A stretch of DNA of 44,558 nt, taken from assembly GCA_964405835.1 (NCBI GenBank), contig CAYOPN010000018.1, positions 1-44,558 of the forward strand, written 5' to 3'. The stretch comes from JAJVIP01 sp964405835. Lineage in GTDB: Bacteria; Elusimicrobiota; Elusimicrobia; F11. A program made the translations under genes and the position numbers. Of this stretch, positions 24,900 through 33,353 are shown piece by piece. The notes below the pieces were generated by a model, which worked only from the letters and a program-made list of their open reading frames with translations, ran no database searches and was not told where the DNA came from. Within the stretch, counting starts at the first letter, position 1; each line of letters starts with the position of its first letter.

Positions 24900-24907
24900 A
24901 GGTTCCT

Positions 24908-26389
24908 TTAGTTCAGAGAAAAAATGTGATGCAAGAGCGTGCGGATCAAAACGCCGGTGGCGCCGGGTTCGGACAAAGCCGTCTGGCTGCCGGTCCAACC
25001 GGTGGAAGCGATGTCCAAGTGCGCCCATGGCAATTTTTCATCGACAAATTCTTTTAAGAAAAGACCGGCCATAATGGTTCCCGCCACGCCGGGCGTCCCA
25101 ATGTTTTTCAGGTCCGCCACGTTGCTCTTCAACATGGGCATATAATCGGCCTCAAGCGGCAGTTCCCAGAGTTTTTCTCCGGCTTTCACGGAAGCCTCTT
25201 TGATTTTGTTCAAAAGTTTCGGGTCCGTTCCCATGATGCCGGCGATCTGATTGCCGAGAGCGATCACGCAGGCGCCGGTCAATGTCGCGATATCGATCAC
25301 TTCATCAAGGCCCTGCCGAGATGCGTAACTAAGCGCGTCGGCCAAAATCAGACGCCCCTCGGCATCGGTATTGAGCACTTCAATGGTTTTCCCGCGCATG
25401 GTGCGGAGCACATCGCCCGGTTTGACCGCATTTCCGCCCGGCATGTTTTCTGTCAGCGGCGTAAAACCATGAACTTCGACACCGGAAGGCTTCAGCGCCG
25501 ACAACGCGCGGAACACCGCGAACACGGAGGCCGCGCCAGACATATCGTATTTCATGGTTTCCATCGAAGCGGCCGGTTTCAGGGAGAGTCCGCCCGAGTC
25601 AAATGTGATGCCCTTGCCGCAAATGCCGATCTTGCGACGGATTTTTCCGGCCGGTTTGTACGTCAAATGCAGAAAATAGGGCGGTTGATGGCTGCCGCGG
25701 TTAACCCCGAGGAACGCGCCCATTCCCATCTTCTGGACTTGGGCCTTGTTAAAAATTTTGATTGAAACCGACTTGCCGGCCAATTTGCGGGCCTCTTTCA
25801 TCATGAATTCGGGGGTGGTATCGCTCGGCGGCCGGTTGATCAGGTCGCGCGCGAAGACCACGGACGATCCGAACACTTCGCCGGAGGTCAATCCGCCTTC
25901 AGCGGACTTGGCGTCGTCCGCATTCGCGACGAGAAAATATATGGATTCGAGTTTGCGTTTGGCCGGGACTGTCGACTGGAAACCGCTGAAGCGGTAAAGC
26001 CCCAACAACACGCCTTCCGCGACGGCTTGGGCCTGTTCGGAAATACTTCCTATATTGAGTGGGGTTTTCAACGCCAATGATTTGGCGCCCATTGCTGAAG
26101 CAGCCCGTGCTCCGGCCGCCGTGCCGCGGCGGACCGACTCCAAGCTGGCATTGTCTTCTTTTCCAAGACCCACAAACAACACGCGGTGAAACTTTCCGCT
26201 GCGCGGATGGGTGATGGTCACCTGCCCGACTTTTCCTGCAAATCCGTCAGTTTGCGCTTCCGCGTAGGCCTTCTCTATCGCCGAACCAAAAACAAAGGAT
26301 GCGACGGGCCGCTTTGATTTCTCAAACGCAAAGACCAGGAGGTAGGTGTCCGATGGGAGACGGTTTGGAAGGCTGGGACTAAATCGCAT
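24908..26389 (-). CDS. pepA: Leucyl aminopeptidase (M17, PepA)
   Basis: The 493-residue protein is a full-length M17 aminopeptidase. The catalytic domain has GKGITFDSGGLSLKPAASM (metal-binding Lys and Asp), KYDMSGAASV (Asp ligand) and the family signature NTDAEGRLILADAL (Asp and Glu ligands, catalytic Arg). The N-terminal domain (about 1-170) is divergent, as usual. It removes N-terminal amino acids from peptides in the cytoplasm, which fits the peptide importer elsewhere in the window. The mqnD Shine-Dalgarno overlaps its stop, suggesting cotranscription. Confidence 0.93.
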   Translation of the reverse strand: MRFSPSLPNRLPSDTYLLVFAFEKSKRPVASFVFGSAIEKAYAEAQTDGFAGKVGQVTITHPRSGKFHRVLFVGLGKEDNASLESVRRGTAAGARAASAMGAKSLALKTPLNIGSISEQAQAVAEGVLLGLYRFSGFQSTVPAKRKLESIYFLVANADDAKSAEGGLTSGEVFGSSVVFARDLINRPPSDTTPEFMMKEARKLAGKSVSIKIFNKAQVQKMGMGAFLGVNRGSHQPPYFLHLTYKPAGKIRRKIGICGKGITFDSGGLSLKPAASMETMKYDMSGAASVFAVFRALSALKPSGVEVHGFTPLTENMPGGNAVKPGDVLRTMRGKTIEVLNTDAEGRLILADALSYASRQGLDEVIDIATLTGACVIALGNQIAGIMGTDPKLLNKIKEASVKAGEKLWELPLEADYMPMLKSNVADLKNIGTPGVAGTIMAGLFLKEFVDEKLPWAHLDIASTGWTGSQTALSEPGATGVLIRTLLHHIFSLN

Positions 26390-26406
26390 TAAATATCTTG
26401 TTGGTC

Positions 26407-26793
26407 CTATTTCCGTTCGAAGCGGGACTGGCAGTTAATGCAGTAGCGGGCGTAAGGGATCGCTTTCAAACGGGCGATGGCGATGCGTTCGCCATTCCCT
26501 TCGCAAATTCCGTACAAATTCTTCTCAATGCGCCGCAGGGCCGCTTCGACATCGTCCAAAAGACGGTGTTCATTGTCGGTTTGTTCAAATACAAGATCGC
26601 GTGCCAGAGAGCGCATCGCCACGTCGCCTTCATCGCCCACTTCGGCTTCGGGAATGGCTTCTTCTTTTTTCTTTTTGACCGTTTTCATGAGGTGATCGCG
26701 CATCTCTTCAAGTTTTTCGCGATACCACTCAACGTTTTCAATGGGTTCAACCGCCGCTTTTTTCGGGGCTGTTTTGGTTTCTTTTTTCTTCAT
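26407..26793 (-). CDS. dksA: DksA/TraR-type zinc-finger protein, one Cys missing
   Basis: The 128-residue protein has a Lys-rich N-terminus, a coiled-coil hairpin (about 20-90, including DEGDVAMRSLARDLVFEQ) and a C-terminal finger. The finger should be C-x2-C...C-x2-C but reads C97-E-G-N100...C118-I-N-C121, so the second ligand is Asn. DksA-like proteins bind RNA polymerase through the secondary channel. The finger may use three cysteines or hold zinc poorly. GGAAGGA lies six bases upstream of the ATG. It sits between the decarboxylase and pepA. Confidence 0.85.
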   Translation of the reverse strand: MKKKETKTAPKKAAVEPIENVEWYREKLEEMRDHLMKTVKKKKEEAIPEAEVGDEGDVAMRSLARDLVFEQTDNEHRLLDDVEAALRRIEKNLYGICEGNGERIAIARLKAIPYARYCINCQSRFERK

Positions 26794-26856
26794 TGGGTCC
26801 TTCCAGGTGTATTTTTTCCGACGAGGCCGATTAGGGGCGTGGAGATTACTAAAAAA

Positions 26857-28353
26857 TCAGTGCGTAGCAACAACGCGCACTGTTTTTAGCGCTTCGGCCT
26901 CTTGACCGGACACTCGGACGGCGCGTTCGGTCAAATCTTCGAGATACTCAACGATCTCGAGCGTCACTCTTTCACCGGGAATCAGCACGGGAATACCGGG
27001 CGGATAGGGCGTGAGTGGTTGGGCGGAAATGTGGCCGATGGCCTTGCGGAGCGGCACGCGTTTGGAGCGGTACAACAGAAAAACGTCGCGTGGATTCATC
27101 ACGAGTTCGGTGGAGAGCGATGGGATGTTGAGCACCCAGTTTTGGGCTTCCCCCTGTTTCATATGGTCGATTTGCTGCAGTGCGTGGACCAGATTGTCCA
27201 GGTCCGTCCGGTCTGTCCCCGTGCCGGTGATAGCAATCAGGTTAAAAAGGTCGGCCGCATCCACCTGGATGTGGAAGTCTTTGGCCAGGATCTCGGAGAT
27301 GTGTTGGCCGGCGTAGCCGGTCCGGGTAACGTTGATAGTGAGCTTGGTTTCATCCAAATCGAACCCGCGGCCCTGGATTTCGGCCCGTGTCAAGCAGGTG
27401 AAATGCTTCAAATGGTTGATCTCATTGCGGGCGCGTTCTGTGTTTTGCAGCAATTTATCAAGGATCTTTTCTCCTTGGTCGACCATTTGCCAGCGCGCCA
27501 GGTCAAGAGAGGCCAAGGTCAAGTAATTAGGGCTGGTTGTCTGGAGCATCGATATGATCCGTTTTACGCGGTTCACATCCAACAATTTCGAATTGAAATG
27601 CAAAACGGAGCCTTGTGAGATGGCGGCAAGCGTCTTGTGCGTGGACTGTACGACCATATCGGCACCCGATTCGATGGCGTCCATCGGTAGTTTGGGATGA
27701 AAATGGAGGTGCGCGCCGTGCGCCTCGTCCACCAGCAGCAATTTGCCGCGCGCATGGCAGATTTCGGCGATCTTTTTCAGGTTCGTGGTCACGCCGTTGT
27801 AGGTCGGGCTCGTTACGAACACCGCTTTCGCTTCAGGAAATTGTTTCAGCGTCTTTTCTATTTGCTCCGGCGTCGAATCAAACAGGATATCGAGGTTCTG
27901 GTCGACGGTCGGCTGCACCCACAGCGGCCAAACGCCGGAGAGCACGATGCCGCCGAGCGTGGACTTGTGGGCGTTCCGCGAAATAATGATCGATTCACCG
28001 GGCCGGCAGGCCGCCATGATCATGGCCATGTTGCCGACCGAGGAGCCATTCACCAGAAAGAACGATTGTTCGACGCCATACGCCTGCGCGAAAAGAGTTT
28101 GGGCTTTTTTAATCGGACCGGTTGGATCGTGCAACGAGTCGACTTCCGGAAAAACCGTTACATCAAGCGAGAAAAGATTGCGGCCGACAAACGAGGTGAG
28201 TTTTTTGTCGATGCCTTTGCCGTTTTTGTGGCCCGGCGTGTGAAAAGACGTCACTTTGCGCCGCGCGTGCGACAAAAGTGTGTCCAAAAGCGGGGTCTTA
28301 TCCTGGTTTACATTACCATTGGTAGCGCCGTTGGCGCTTTTCTTCTTAGCCAC
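26857..28353 (-). CDS. Orn/Lys/Arg decarboxylase family protein (PLP)
   Basis: The 498-residue fold type I PLP enzyme has the N-terminal SFHTPGHKNGKGID segment typical of this group, FLVNGSSVGNMAMI, LVDEAHGAHLHFHP (PLP-contacting Asp and His) and QSTHKTLAAISQGSVLHF with the Schiff-base Lys. It is shorter than E. coli inducible decarboxylases and resembles the SpeA-like arginine or lysine decarboxylases of Gram-positives. Its place directly after speE and speD argues for polyamine synthesis, but substrate cannot be read from sequence. No agmatinase gene is seen nearby. Confidence 0.88.
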   Translation of the reverse strand: MAKKKSANGATNGNVNQDKTPLLDTLLSHARRKVTSFHTPGHKNGKGIDKKLTSFVGRNLFSLDVTVFPEVDSLHDPTGPIKKAQTLFAQAYGVEQSFFLVNGSSVGNMAMIMAACRPGESIIISRNAHKSTLGGIVLSGVWPLWVQPTVDQNLDILFDSTPEQIEKTLKQFPEAKAVFVTSPTYNGVTTNLKKIAEICHARGKLLLVDEAHGAHLHFHPKLPMDAIESGADMVVQSTHKTLAAISQGSVLHFNSKLLDVNRVKRIISMLQTTSPNYLTLASLDLARWQMVDQGEKILDKLLQNTERARNEINHLKHFTCLTRAEIQGRGFDLDETKLTINVTRTGYAGQHISEILAKDFHIQVDAADLFNLIAITGTGTDRTDLDNLVHALQQIDHMKQGEAQNWVLNIPSLSTELVMNPRDVFLLYRSKRVPLRKAIGHISAQPLTPYPPGIPVLIPGERVTLEIVEYLEDLTERAVRVSGQEAEALKTVRVVATH

Positions 28354-28357
28354 AGAC

Positions 28358-29272
28358 TTACTTATAGAAATAGATGGGGTGAGATTTTGTGATGGTGCGC
28401 TTCTCGTTTGTCAATAGCGCCCGAAGATGTTTGGGGATATTGAACAGGCCAACGTGGCAGCTTCCGTCGTAAAAAGAAAGTTTTCCTTTCATTCGTTGGC
28501 GGATGATCTTGTTCACTTGGCCCTCGTTCATTTTGTAGGGGTCGGACGTGTCCGAGCCGATCAAAAATGCCCAAGGAACGTCAAACGACGGCACATGCGC
28601 ATAGAAAGGACGAACGTTTTTGAAAATTTTGCGAAGCGTTGAATGCAAAACCTGATGCAATTCGAACTGCAACAGATTTCCTGAGCCTGCTTGCATAACG
28701 AACAACCCACCTTTTTTTATCCGTTTGATCATGCGACGGTAAAACTCAATAGTATAAAGCTGGTAAGCAGGGCCCGCTTCAATGGGAGAAGGGAGATCGG
28801 AAATGATGACATCGAATTTTTCCGGCGAATTGTCTTCAACGAACACCTTTGCATCGCCGACGACCAGACGCAGCTTTTTGCTGCTGAATGCGCCCTGGTG
28901 CCAGGATTTTAAATGCTTTTTGCAAAATTCAATAACAGGTCCGTCGATGTCGACCATCGTGATTTTCTCGACGGTCTTGTGTTTAAGCAATTCGCGGACG
29001 GTCGCGCCTTCCCCTCCGCCAAGGATGAGAATATTTTTTGGGTTCGGATGCGCCACCATGGCCGGATGCACCAACGATTCGTGGTAAATAAACTCATCGA
29101 GCTGCGACGATTGCATTTCGCCGTCCAACACCAACACGCGGCCGAACGAATAGGTGTCGGCGACGATGGCTTTTTGGAAAGGTGTCTGCGTGCGGACCAG
29201 ATATTTGCGGACGCGGTGGGAATGCGATTCGTGAGGAGTGAACCACTCCTTAAACCACAGGCTGTGTTGCAT
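28358..29272 (-). CDS. speE: Spermidine synthase SpeE
   Basis: The ATG at 29272 overlaps the speD stop (TAATG), giving 304 residues; the longer frame lies inside speD. It is a Rossmann methyltransferase-fold aminopropyltransferase: YHESLVHPAMVAHPNPKNILILGGGEGATVREL (split motif: YHE and GGGEGATVRE), the acidic MVDIDGPVIEFC, and DVIISDLPSPIEAGPAYQLY with the catalytic Asp. It transfers aminopropyl from decarboxylated SAM (made by SpeD) to putrescine or a related amine. Confidence 0.92.
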   Translation of the reverse strand: MQHSLWFKEWFTPHESHSHRVRKYLVRTQTPFQKAIVADTYSFGRVLVLDGEMQSSQLDEFIYHESLVHPAMVAHPNPKNILILGGGEGATVRELLKHKTVEKITMVDIDGPVIEFCKKHLKSWHQGAFSSKKLRLVVGDAKVFVEDNSPEKFDVIISDLPSPIEAGPAYQLYTIEFYRRMIKRIKKGGLFVMQAGSGNLLQFELHQVLHSTLRKIFKNVRPFYAHVPSFDVPWAFLIGSDTSDPYKMNEGQVNKIIRQRMKGKLSFYDGSCHVGLFNIPKHLRALLTNEKRTITKSHPIYFYK

Positions 29273-29637
29273 TATTTTTTCTTCAGGGAACCGAGTAGAC
29301 CGCGTTTCATTTCCATTGCGGTCACGTTTTTCGCTTTGAAGTGTTTGTGGAGGTAGTCGTAGGCGCGCCACGGGTTCACGGAAGAACCGCATGTGTAAAT
29401 ATCAACGGAAGCGAAATTGTATTCGGGCCAGGTGTGGATGGCGAGGTGGGATTCTTGGATCACGATCACGCCAGAAATGCCGTTGGGATTGAAATTGTGG
29501 AATACGACGTCGACAATGGTGGCCTTCGCGTATTTCGCGGCGCCTACCATGATCTCTTCAATTTTACGAACGTCTGAAATTATCCGATTGTCGCATTGGT
29601 AAAGTTCAACGACGAGATGTCTTCCGAGTGTTTTCAT
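29272..29637 (-). CDS. speD: S-adenosylmethionine decarboxylase proenzyme SpeD
   Basis: The 121-residue prokaryotic-type proenzyme self-cleaves before S63 (ESHLAIHTWPEY) to form the pyruvoyl group. H68 and C83 (YTCG) are the processing and proton-donor residues, at the same numbers as in the Thermotoga enzyme. It supplies decarboxylated SAM to SpeE, whose start overlaps its stop. No Shine-Dalgarno is visible; a good promoter (29652-29680) would give a leader of only about eight bases. Confidence 0.93.
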   Translation of the reverse strand: MKTLGRHLVVELYQCDNRIISDVRKIEEIMVGAAKYAKATIVDVVFHNFNPNGISGVIVIQESHLAIHTWPEYNFASVDIYTCGSSVNPWRAYDYLHKHFKAKNVTAMEMKRGLLGSLKKK

Positions 29638-29651
29638 TTTTTCGAGCGAAA

Positions 29652-29680
29652 AAAGTATGAAGTTTCCATTGTATTGTCAA
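29652..29680 (-). promoter_or_regulatory. Sigma70-like promoter of speD
   Basis: Minus strand: TTGACA (29680-29675), 17-base spacer, TACTTT (29657-29652). The TGA inside the -35 box is the stop codon of the upstream TonB-receptor gene. Initiation would be near 29645, eight bases from the speD ATG. Confidence 0.55.
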
Positions 29681-31518
29681 TTAATGAAGCGGATAGAGGC
29701 GCCGATCCAAAACGTTCTTTCGGGTTGCGGCGACAAAACGGTGGTGTATCCTCCGCCGGAAACGGGCGCGCGCGCGGTGGTTTCCGCGTAACGGCGGCGC
29801 GTGATATTGTGCGCCGCAAAAAACATGTCCGCCGTAAGGATTCTTAATGACCAACGCGCGTTCCATGTGTAAAAACCGGGAACGCGCACGCCTTGTTTGT
29901 TGTCCAGCTCAAATTGTTCTGATTGGTAGGTGATCTCGTTGGTCAATTTCATCTTGGGCGGGAAATGGAAATCCCATATAGCTGTTAATAGATTGTGCGG
30001 CGACATCGCCGCGTCGACAAACCCGGCATATCCGGGAAGTTTCCGTTCGCTGTTTTGCAAAGTGTAACGCGCCGTAAATTCGCTCATGTGCTCCGTGTTA
30101 ACGGCGAACCGCGCGCTTGATTCAATTTCCATCCCACGCGCTTTTTCTTCCCCCGCGTTTGTCCAAACGGAGTTAGCGTCGGGCGTGATCAGGTCTTTTT
30201 TATTAACGAGGAAGCCCGTTGCGCGAAAATCAAAAACTTTGGACGGGCTCCACAGAAATCCGGCGTCAGCGTTCGTGCTTTTTTCATCATTTAAGTCCGG
30301 GTTCGCGATGGTGGCGCTGGATTCGTACAGCTCATTGAATTCCGGCGTGCGGTGCGCACGTTGCGCGGTGGCGGAAAGAGAAAACGTTCCAACTGGAGAA
30401 AAAATAACGGCGAGGCGCGGAGCCAAGAAGCCGCCTGAGACAGAATGGTCGTCATAACGCACGCCCGGTGCCAGCGTCCATTTTTTTGTTTGCCATTTCG
30501 CGGCCGCAAAAAAACCTTCCTGCGTGACGGTCCTCTTCGCTTCCAGGTAAGCCTCGCGTTTAAATTCTTGCGACCGCCAACCGAAATCAAAAATGGATCT
30601 ATGCCAGGAAAGATCAAATGTGGACGTGGTCATATCCTCATCCACATAAGCGATACCACTGCGCGTGACACGGTCCTTCAGGTCCCGCCAGCTTTCGGTG
30701 AAGGTCGCATAAGTCGTTCCCCCCGCCAACAGCGGCGTCGCCAGGAAAACCTTCGCGTGTTGTGATTCCTGCGTTCGTTGTTCGGAGGGCGTGGAGGGTT
30801 CTTGTTCCAGATGGCCGTCCCATTGCTCAAACGGCACGGGCGTCCCATGTGAAAGCCCTACCCGCGAATCGTGGTAATAATATTCGGCGCCCCAATAGCC
30901 TTTTCCGTTAAACGAGCGCGTGAAGTTGCCGAAATGGTTCGTGGTCTCAAAATCCTCGTTGTTCGAATAGCCGCCCGAGGCTTCCAGGCTCGGCGCGTAC
31001 GTCATATCGCCCCAGTTGGAGCGCAACGAGAATTTCATGATGGTGTTTTTCTCGCCGTCCCGGCCGACCCCGGTTCCCAAATCGGACAAGAGTCCTTTCT
31101 GAACCGGCCGCAACGTAATGATGTTGATGGTCCCCGCCACCGCTTCGGAACTGTAAATGGAAGACGCGCCGCCGCGCGTTATTTCAATGCGTTCCACCAT
31201 GCCGAGCGGAAATTGCGTCAAGTCGACTTCACCGTCGTATTCGTGCGTCAACGGCCGACCGTCCAGCAAGACCAGCACGTTGTTGCTCGAGGAGAGGCCG
31301 CGCATTTTGGCGAGCGCGCGCGTGCCGCGCGAACCATCCTGCTCAATTTTTATCGAAATGCTTCCGCGAAGCGCATCGGCCACCGAGAACAGCGGGCGCG
31401 CCGTGAAATCTTTTTGGGTGAGAATGGTGACGTCGGTCGGCATGTTGGCAGAAAGCAAGGAAAACGAAGAAAACAGGAGGATTGTTGCCAGCCACGAGCG
31501 GGCCAAGGCGTTGCTCAT
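29677..31518 (-). CDS. TonB-dependent outer-membrane receptor (BtuB-like)
   Basis: The 613-residue protein has a signal peptide (to about residue 25) and then a plug domain: TVLTQ-like opening (VTILTQKDFTARPLFSVADAL), MRGLSSSNNVLVLLDGRPLTH, VERIEITRGGASSIYSSEAVAGTINI. The remaining ~450 residues alternate as beta strands of a barrel, ending in an aromatic/Asn C-terminus (SIRFIN). The size and plug resemble BtuB/CirA-type receptors for cobalamin or siderophores. The substrate is unknown and no transport genes or TonB are adjacent. Its presence shows an outer membrane. It follows the CBM48 gene by three bases. Confidence 0.88.
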   Translation of the reverse strand: MSNALARSWLATILLFSSFSLLSANMPTDVTILTQKDFTARPLFSVADALRGSISIKIEQDGSRGTRALAKMRGLSSSNNVLVLLDGRPLTHEYDGEVDLTQFPLGMVERIEITRGGASSIYSSEAVAGTINIITLRPVQKGLLSDLGTGVGRDGEKNTIMKFSLRSNWGDMTYAPSLEASGGYSNNEDFETTNHFGNFTRSFNGKGYWGAEYYYHDSRVGLSHGTPVPFEQWDGHLEQEPSTPSEQRTQESQHAKVFLATPLLAGGTTYATFTESWRDLKDRVTRSGIAYVDEDMTTSTFDLSWHRSIFDFGWRSQEFKREAYLEAKRTVTQEGFFAAAKWQTKKWTLAPGVRYDDHSVSGGFLAPRLAVIFSPVGTFSLSATAQRAHRTPEFNELYESSATIANPDLNDEKSTNADAGFLWSPSKVFDFRATGFLVNKKDLITPDANSVWTNAGEEKARGMEIESSARFAVNTEHMSEFTARYTLQNSERKLPGYAGFVDAAMSPHNLLTAIWDFHFPPKMKLTNEITYQSEQFELDNKQGVRVPGFYTWNARWSLRILTADMFFAAHNITRRRYAETTARAPVSGGGYTTVLSPQPERTFWIGASIRFIN

Positions 31519-31521
31519 GTT

Positions 31522-31980
31522 TTACTGCAGGGGCTTGATATGGATGACGGACTTGCCGTCGTGGACGTTTTTGTTGTTCGGGTCTTTCATCCGCTTGTCT
31601 TCCACTACGTACATGTATTCATAGGAGCCGGGCTTCAGCGCAAGCGTGATTTCCCATCCTTTCGCTTTCTTTTCCAACGATTGGCGCTTCCAGTTGTTGA
31701 AATCTCCAATAATGGAAACGGACTTGGCGGCGGGCTTTGGAAGACGGAAAAGAATGTTTCGCGTGGCGGCTTGGTCGCCGAGCGGCTTGGCGACGGAGGC
31801 CGGTTCGGCCGGCTCCGGTTTGTTTTCGAGGACAGGCTCCGCCGGCAATTCCGGCGTCGGGAGCGGCGGCACGTTGACCGCCGGCGCTTTGGGTTGCATC
31901 TGCGTGAAAACGTAATAACCGGAGGCGCCCGACGCTAAGAGCGAAACCACCATCACACCTGCCCAGCCACTTCGGCTCAT
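31522..31980 (-). CDS. Membrane-anchored CBM48-like (glycogen-binding) mini-protein
   Basis: The 152-residue protein has one N-terminal membrane segment (GWAGVMVVSLLASGASGYYVF), a Pro-rich linker and a C-terminal domain (about 65-150). The domain matches AMPK-type CBM48: SVSIIGDFNNWKRQSLEKKA, GWEITLALKPGSYEYMYVVED and a final strand. These modules bind alpha-glucans, yet here no enzyme is attached. The start overlaps the preceding gene (ATGA), and the TonB receptor follows directly. It may tether or sense glucan at the membrane; this is inference. Confidence 0.75.
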   Translation of the reverse strand: MSRSGWAGVMVVSLLASGASGYYVFTQMQPKAPAVNVPPLPTPELPAEPVLENKPEPAEPASVAKPLGDQAATRNILFRLPKPAAKSVSIIGDFNNWKRQSLEKKAKGWEITLALKPGSYEYMYVVEDKRMKDPNNKNVHDGKSVIHIKPLQ

Positions 31981-32570
31981 ATGGGCATGATCGGCGGTTT
32001 GGGCGCGCCCGATGCCGCCGGAGGAGACGTCATGACGACGGTTTCATCCGACGCCGCGTTCATGGCGCTGCTGTTTTTTTCCCCTTTTAAACGGGCCACG
32101 TCTTTCTCAAGAATGATCACGTGTTCGGCCAATTTCAAAAGTTTTTGGGTGAAGTCCGCCGGATTCATCGGCACTTCCTTAAGTTCGTTGGTCTCAAGTT
32201 TCGCGGACGCCGTTCGCGAAACCGTTTCCATTTCGCTTTCCAATTGCGCGACTTTCTTGCTCAAGGTCTTTATCTGAGAAAAAACTATTTCAATCTGGCC
32301 CTGCATCTCACCGGAAATGCTCGGCAGCGGAATACGTTGGTCGGTGACCAAAGGCGCCGGCGTTTCTTTCACGGAAGGATTGGCAGCGGGTTCTTCTTTT
32401 ATTTCTTCGGCATAAGGCGGCGGATTCAGTTGAACGTCTTCAATTTCATCGAGGTGCGGCAGAGGAACTTCTTTCTTCGGGGAACGGGCCCATTTAACGA
32501 GGGCCACCAAAAAAACCAGCGGCCCTAAAATGAGAAGGCCCACAGCGATCATCAGCAGCGGGTCGGACAT
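31977..32570 (-). CDS. Membrane protein with coiled coil, unknown
   Basis: The ATG at 32570 gives 197 residues starting with a membrane helix (MSDPLLMIAVGLLILGPLVF); an ATG at 32600 would add ten residues. Longer versions run into the tRNA gene and are artefacts. After the helix come a Glu/Pro-rich stretch and a coiled coil (about 100-165: IEIVFSQIKTLSKKVAQLES), then a Pro/Ala-rich tail. There is no known family. It overlaps the CBM48 gene (ATGA), so the two probably work together at the inner membrane. Confidence 0.65.
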   Translation of the reverse strand: MSDPLLMIAVGLLILGPLVFLVALVKWARSPKKEVPLPHLDEIEDVQLNPPPYAEEIKEEPAANPSVKETPAPLVTDQRIPLPSISGEMQGQIEIVFSQIKTLSKKVAQLESEMETVSRTASAKLETNELKEVPMNPADFTQKLLKLAEHVIILEKDVARLKGEKNSSAMNAASDETVVMTSPPAASGAPKPPIMPI

Positions 32571-32614
32571 TATGGCGTCGATGTTAATGTTTGTGAGCAT
32601 GTTTATGTTTGATG

Positions 32615-32685
32615 AGCGGGTGATGGGAATCGAACCCACATCTCAAGCTTGGGAAGCTCGCATACTACCACTGTACTACACCCGC
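32615..32685 (-). tRNA. tRNA-Gly (anticodon CCC)
   Basis: A complete cloverleaf is visible on the minus strand. The acceptor stem GCGGGTG pairs with CACCCGC, the D stem is GTAC/GTAT, and the anticodon stem CGAGC/GCTTG encloses loop TTCCCAA (anticodon CCC, reads GGG). The T arm is GTGGG-TTCGATT-CCCAT. The discriminator base is U, and 3' CCA is not encoded, so the CCA-adding enzyme gene in this window is needed. Confidence 0.95.
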
Positions 32686-32694
32686 GCCGCCGGG

Positions 32695-32723
32695 ATTCTA
32701 GGATCGTTTTAAAGTCGAAGCAA
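32695..32723 (-). promoter_or_regulatory. Possible promoter of tRNA-Gly
   Basis: Minus strand: TTGCTT (32723-32718), 17 bases, TAGAAT (32700-32695). The -35 box lies inside the 3' end of the HAD gene; initiation would be a few bases before the tRNA 5' end. Confidence 0.35.
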
Positions 32724-33353
32724 CAACTCATCGAGAGAGGACAGCGTGCGCGAATTTTTCGGCTTGTGGATCCGGTCAATGAAGTACGCGCGCAGGCCCG
32801 CTTTCTGCGCGCCCTCGATGTCTTCCACCGGATCGTCTCCCACGTGCAGCATTTCCATTGGGTCGATCGCCATTTCTTCCAACGCGAATTGAAAAAACCG
32901 GACGTCCGGTTTCACAATTTTCAGATCAAACGAGATGAATTGGCGCTCGAAATACCGCTCCAAGTCCAATTGTTTGAGCAATGCCGGCAGCCGCGCGTCC
33001 CAATTGGAGGCCACCGCCAGGCGAATGCCCCGGTCTCTCAACGCCTTAAGCGTGATCTCCGCGTCGGGATAAATGCGCCACACTTCTTTTTTTTCGAATT
33101 CATCGTAAATTTCGTTGAAGAACGCGGAGGTGTCTTGGCCGAACGATTCTTCCACCACCGATTGCCACCATTTTTTGTCGATCAGCGACCGTTCGTGTTT
33201 GCGTTTGGCCCAAGCGGTCCGAAATCCGAGGTTCAGTTTTTCCGGCGCCACATGGACGCCGTGCCGCGCGGCGACCGCGGAATAAATGGCGCCCACCGAT
33301 GGATGCGGTGTGATCAGCGTGCCGCCCACATCAAACAGCACCGCTTTGATCAT
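32709..33353 (-). CDS. HAD-superfamily hydrolase
   Basis: The ATG at 33353 overlaps the deaminase stop (TAATG) and gives 214 residues; the longer frame lies in the deaminase gene and is not real. Motif I is AVLFDVGGTLITPHP, where the second Asp of D-x-D is Gly, as in HDHD3-like members. Motif II is LAVASNWD, the motif III Lys is in FDLKIVKPDVRFFQFAL, and motif IV is MLHVGDDPVEDIEGAQKAG. A phosphatase-type or related hydrolase of unknown substrate; loss of the general acid Asp may reduce phosphatase activity. Confidence 0.85.
   Translation of the reverse strand: MIKAVLFDVGGTLITPHPSVGAIYSAVAARHGVHVAPEKLNLGFRTAWAKRKHERSLIDKKWWQSVVEESFGQDTSAFFNEIYDEFEKKEVWRIYPDAEITLKALRDRGIRLAVASNWDARLPALLKQLDLERYFERQFISFDLKIVKPDVRFFQFALEEMAIDPMEMLHVGDDPVEDIEGAQKAGLRAYFIDRIHKPKNSRTLSSLDELLLRL

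Noticed and set aside
30871..31938. 355-codon open frame on the plus strand
   Set aside because: It is antisense to the TonB receptor and CBM48 genes, both of which have strong family signatures.
32601..32639. N-terminal extension MGSIPITRSS of the coiled-coil membrane protein
   Set aside because: This peptide is the translated 3' half of tRNA-Gly, a common annotation artefact.
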